A DNA stretch of 64,000 nucleotides from Allodiplogaster sudhausi (Eukaryota > Nematoda > Chromadorea > Rhabditida > Diplogasteridae): contig CALZFC010000021.1 in NCBI GenBank assembly GCA_945643635.1, positions 2,083,501 through 2,147,500 of the forward strand, given 5' to 3'. Under the pieces are notes generated by a model. The model saw only the letters and a list, made by a program, of their open reading frames with translations. It searched no databases and was not told the DNA's origin. Each line of letters starts with the position of its first letter. Position 1 is the stretch's first letter. The translations under genes were made by a program, and so were the position numbers. Shown piece after piece: positions 63,171 to 64,000 of the stretch.

Positions 63171-64000
63171 CCGAGGGCATCCGGCCGGGCCTGGCAGAAG
63201 CCATCCTTCAGTCTCGCCATCCTCGTTCCTCAATCAGGAACTCTCCCTTCCCCTAAAGCATGTCTGTCTGCTGGGAATGTCTCTTACTTTTTTCTTCTTT
63301 TTTTTGCCGCTGTCAGAGAAGAAAGCTACACCCTCCCCCCTCTCCGAAACTTGCGTCGTCTGCTTCTTCTATCTCCTTCATGAAATGATCTGGTTCTACT
63401 TTTACAAGCCTCTAAATGTCTGCCTCTACGTGTACATCTTTCTCGTCTCTTCAATGTATCATCAAGAAGTCGTTTAATTAGGTTGAAAGAGAGATGGTCG
63501 CTGGAAAACATGATTTCTATAAACATTTTAACTATTAGTTTTGGTTAGTGATACATGTTCACCCTTCCGAAAACTTTCGCTGATGGCTTTCGCGCTTTTC
63601 TTTGGTCAGCTGAAACAAGGAAAAAAATAGGAGGAGATAGGAGGAGAGACGAGGAGGCTGCGGGTGGGATGAGCGAGCCGAGTAGAGAGAGGGAGAGAGA
63701 GAGAAGGAGGGAGAGTACTCTCCGTTTTGTGCCAAACACACCCCACTCAGGCGCTCTTATCAGCCAATCACCCTTTCACTTTCTTCTCTCTTTTCCACCA
63801 TCGCACATCGTCTATCGGCCTGTTATCTAGTGCGCATGTCATTTTCCTCTTCCTACTTGCCCCTTCCCACCCCTGGTAGCCAACATGGTTGCGTTCCTAC
63901 TTCATTTCCATGCGTATCGCTGACCCAGCCAATTCCGGCGCGATGTGAGTTCCGAGCAGAAAGGGCAGAGACCGTCCGACCAAAACACAGAGGAGGATTG
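62800..64000. other. Upstream flank of the 270-aa gene
   Basis: Contains a GA run at 63139-63168, impure GA blocks at about 62990-63070 and 63640-63715, and unique sequence. No gene is supported up to the window end. The promoter of the 270-aa gene should lie in its first part, but no TATA box is evident. Confidence 0.5.

Overview
The window is metazoan genomic DNA, most probably from a nematode. The evidence is: short introns with GT-AG borders often ending TTTNAG or TTTGCCAG; a nematode-type secreted DB-module protein; a nematode-style patched-related (PTR) protein; an HMX homeobox gene of the mls-2 type; and splice-acceptor-like sites just upstream of several start codons, as expected if messages are SL trans-spliced. 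There are no operon-like prokaryotic features. I cannot name the species. Large parts of the window are GA or CT microsatellite, and most long uninterrupted reading frames are artefacts of these runs (Ser-Leu or Arg-Glu repeats). The real genes are intron-rich. I rebuilt them exon by exon by reading both strands, and the reading phase agrees across every junction except where stated.

Layout. 1-15.9 kb: no gene found; purine/pyrimidine-rich desert and a 131-bp tandem duplication. 16.0-21.0 kb (minus): HMX homeobox gene, 9 exons, 349 aa. 25.1-26.8 kb (minus): secreted Cys-rich DB-module protein, 5 exons, 200 aa, with a TATA box upstream. 30.4-35.2 kb (minus): patched-related membrane protein, 20 exons, about 967 aa, with a tRNA-Asp(GTC) nested on the same strand in one intron. 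38.1-40.5 kb (minus): an unrecognised coiled-coil repeat protein, 6 exons, 318 aa. Two near-identical 441-446 bp inverted-repeat transposons lie in this gene: one in an intron, one abutting its start codon. 42.2-45.1 kb (plus): spinster-like major facilitator transporter, 16 exons, 522 aa. 45.7-47.3 kb: a TIR-bounded element containing a degenerate ribosomal protein P2 pseudogene. 47.3-61.0 kb: microsatellite-rich DNA without a supported gene, including a 150-bp higher-order GA repeat. 61.0-62.8 kb (minus): an 8-exon, 270-aa gene of unknown function.

The genes do not form an evident pathway. They are a developmental transcription factor, a secreted nematode protein, a sterol-sensing-domain protein and a lipid-type MFS transporter separated by repeat-rich spacers. 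The most unusual items are the transposon ending at the start codon of the coiled-coil gene, the P2 pseudogene inside a TIR element, non-GT-AG introns in the ptr gene, the nested tRNA, and two proteins I cannot assign to a family.
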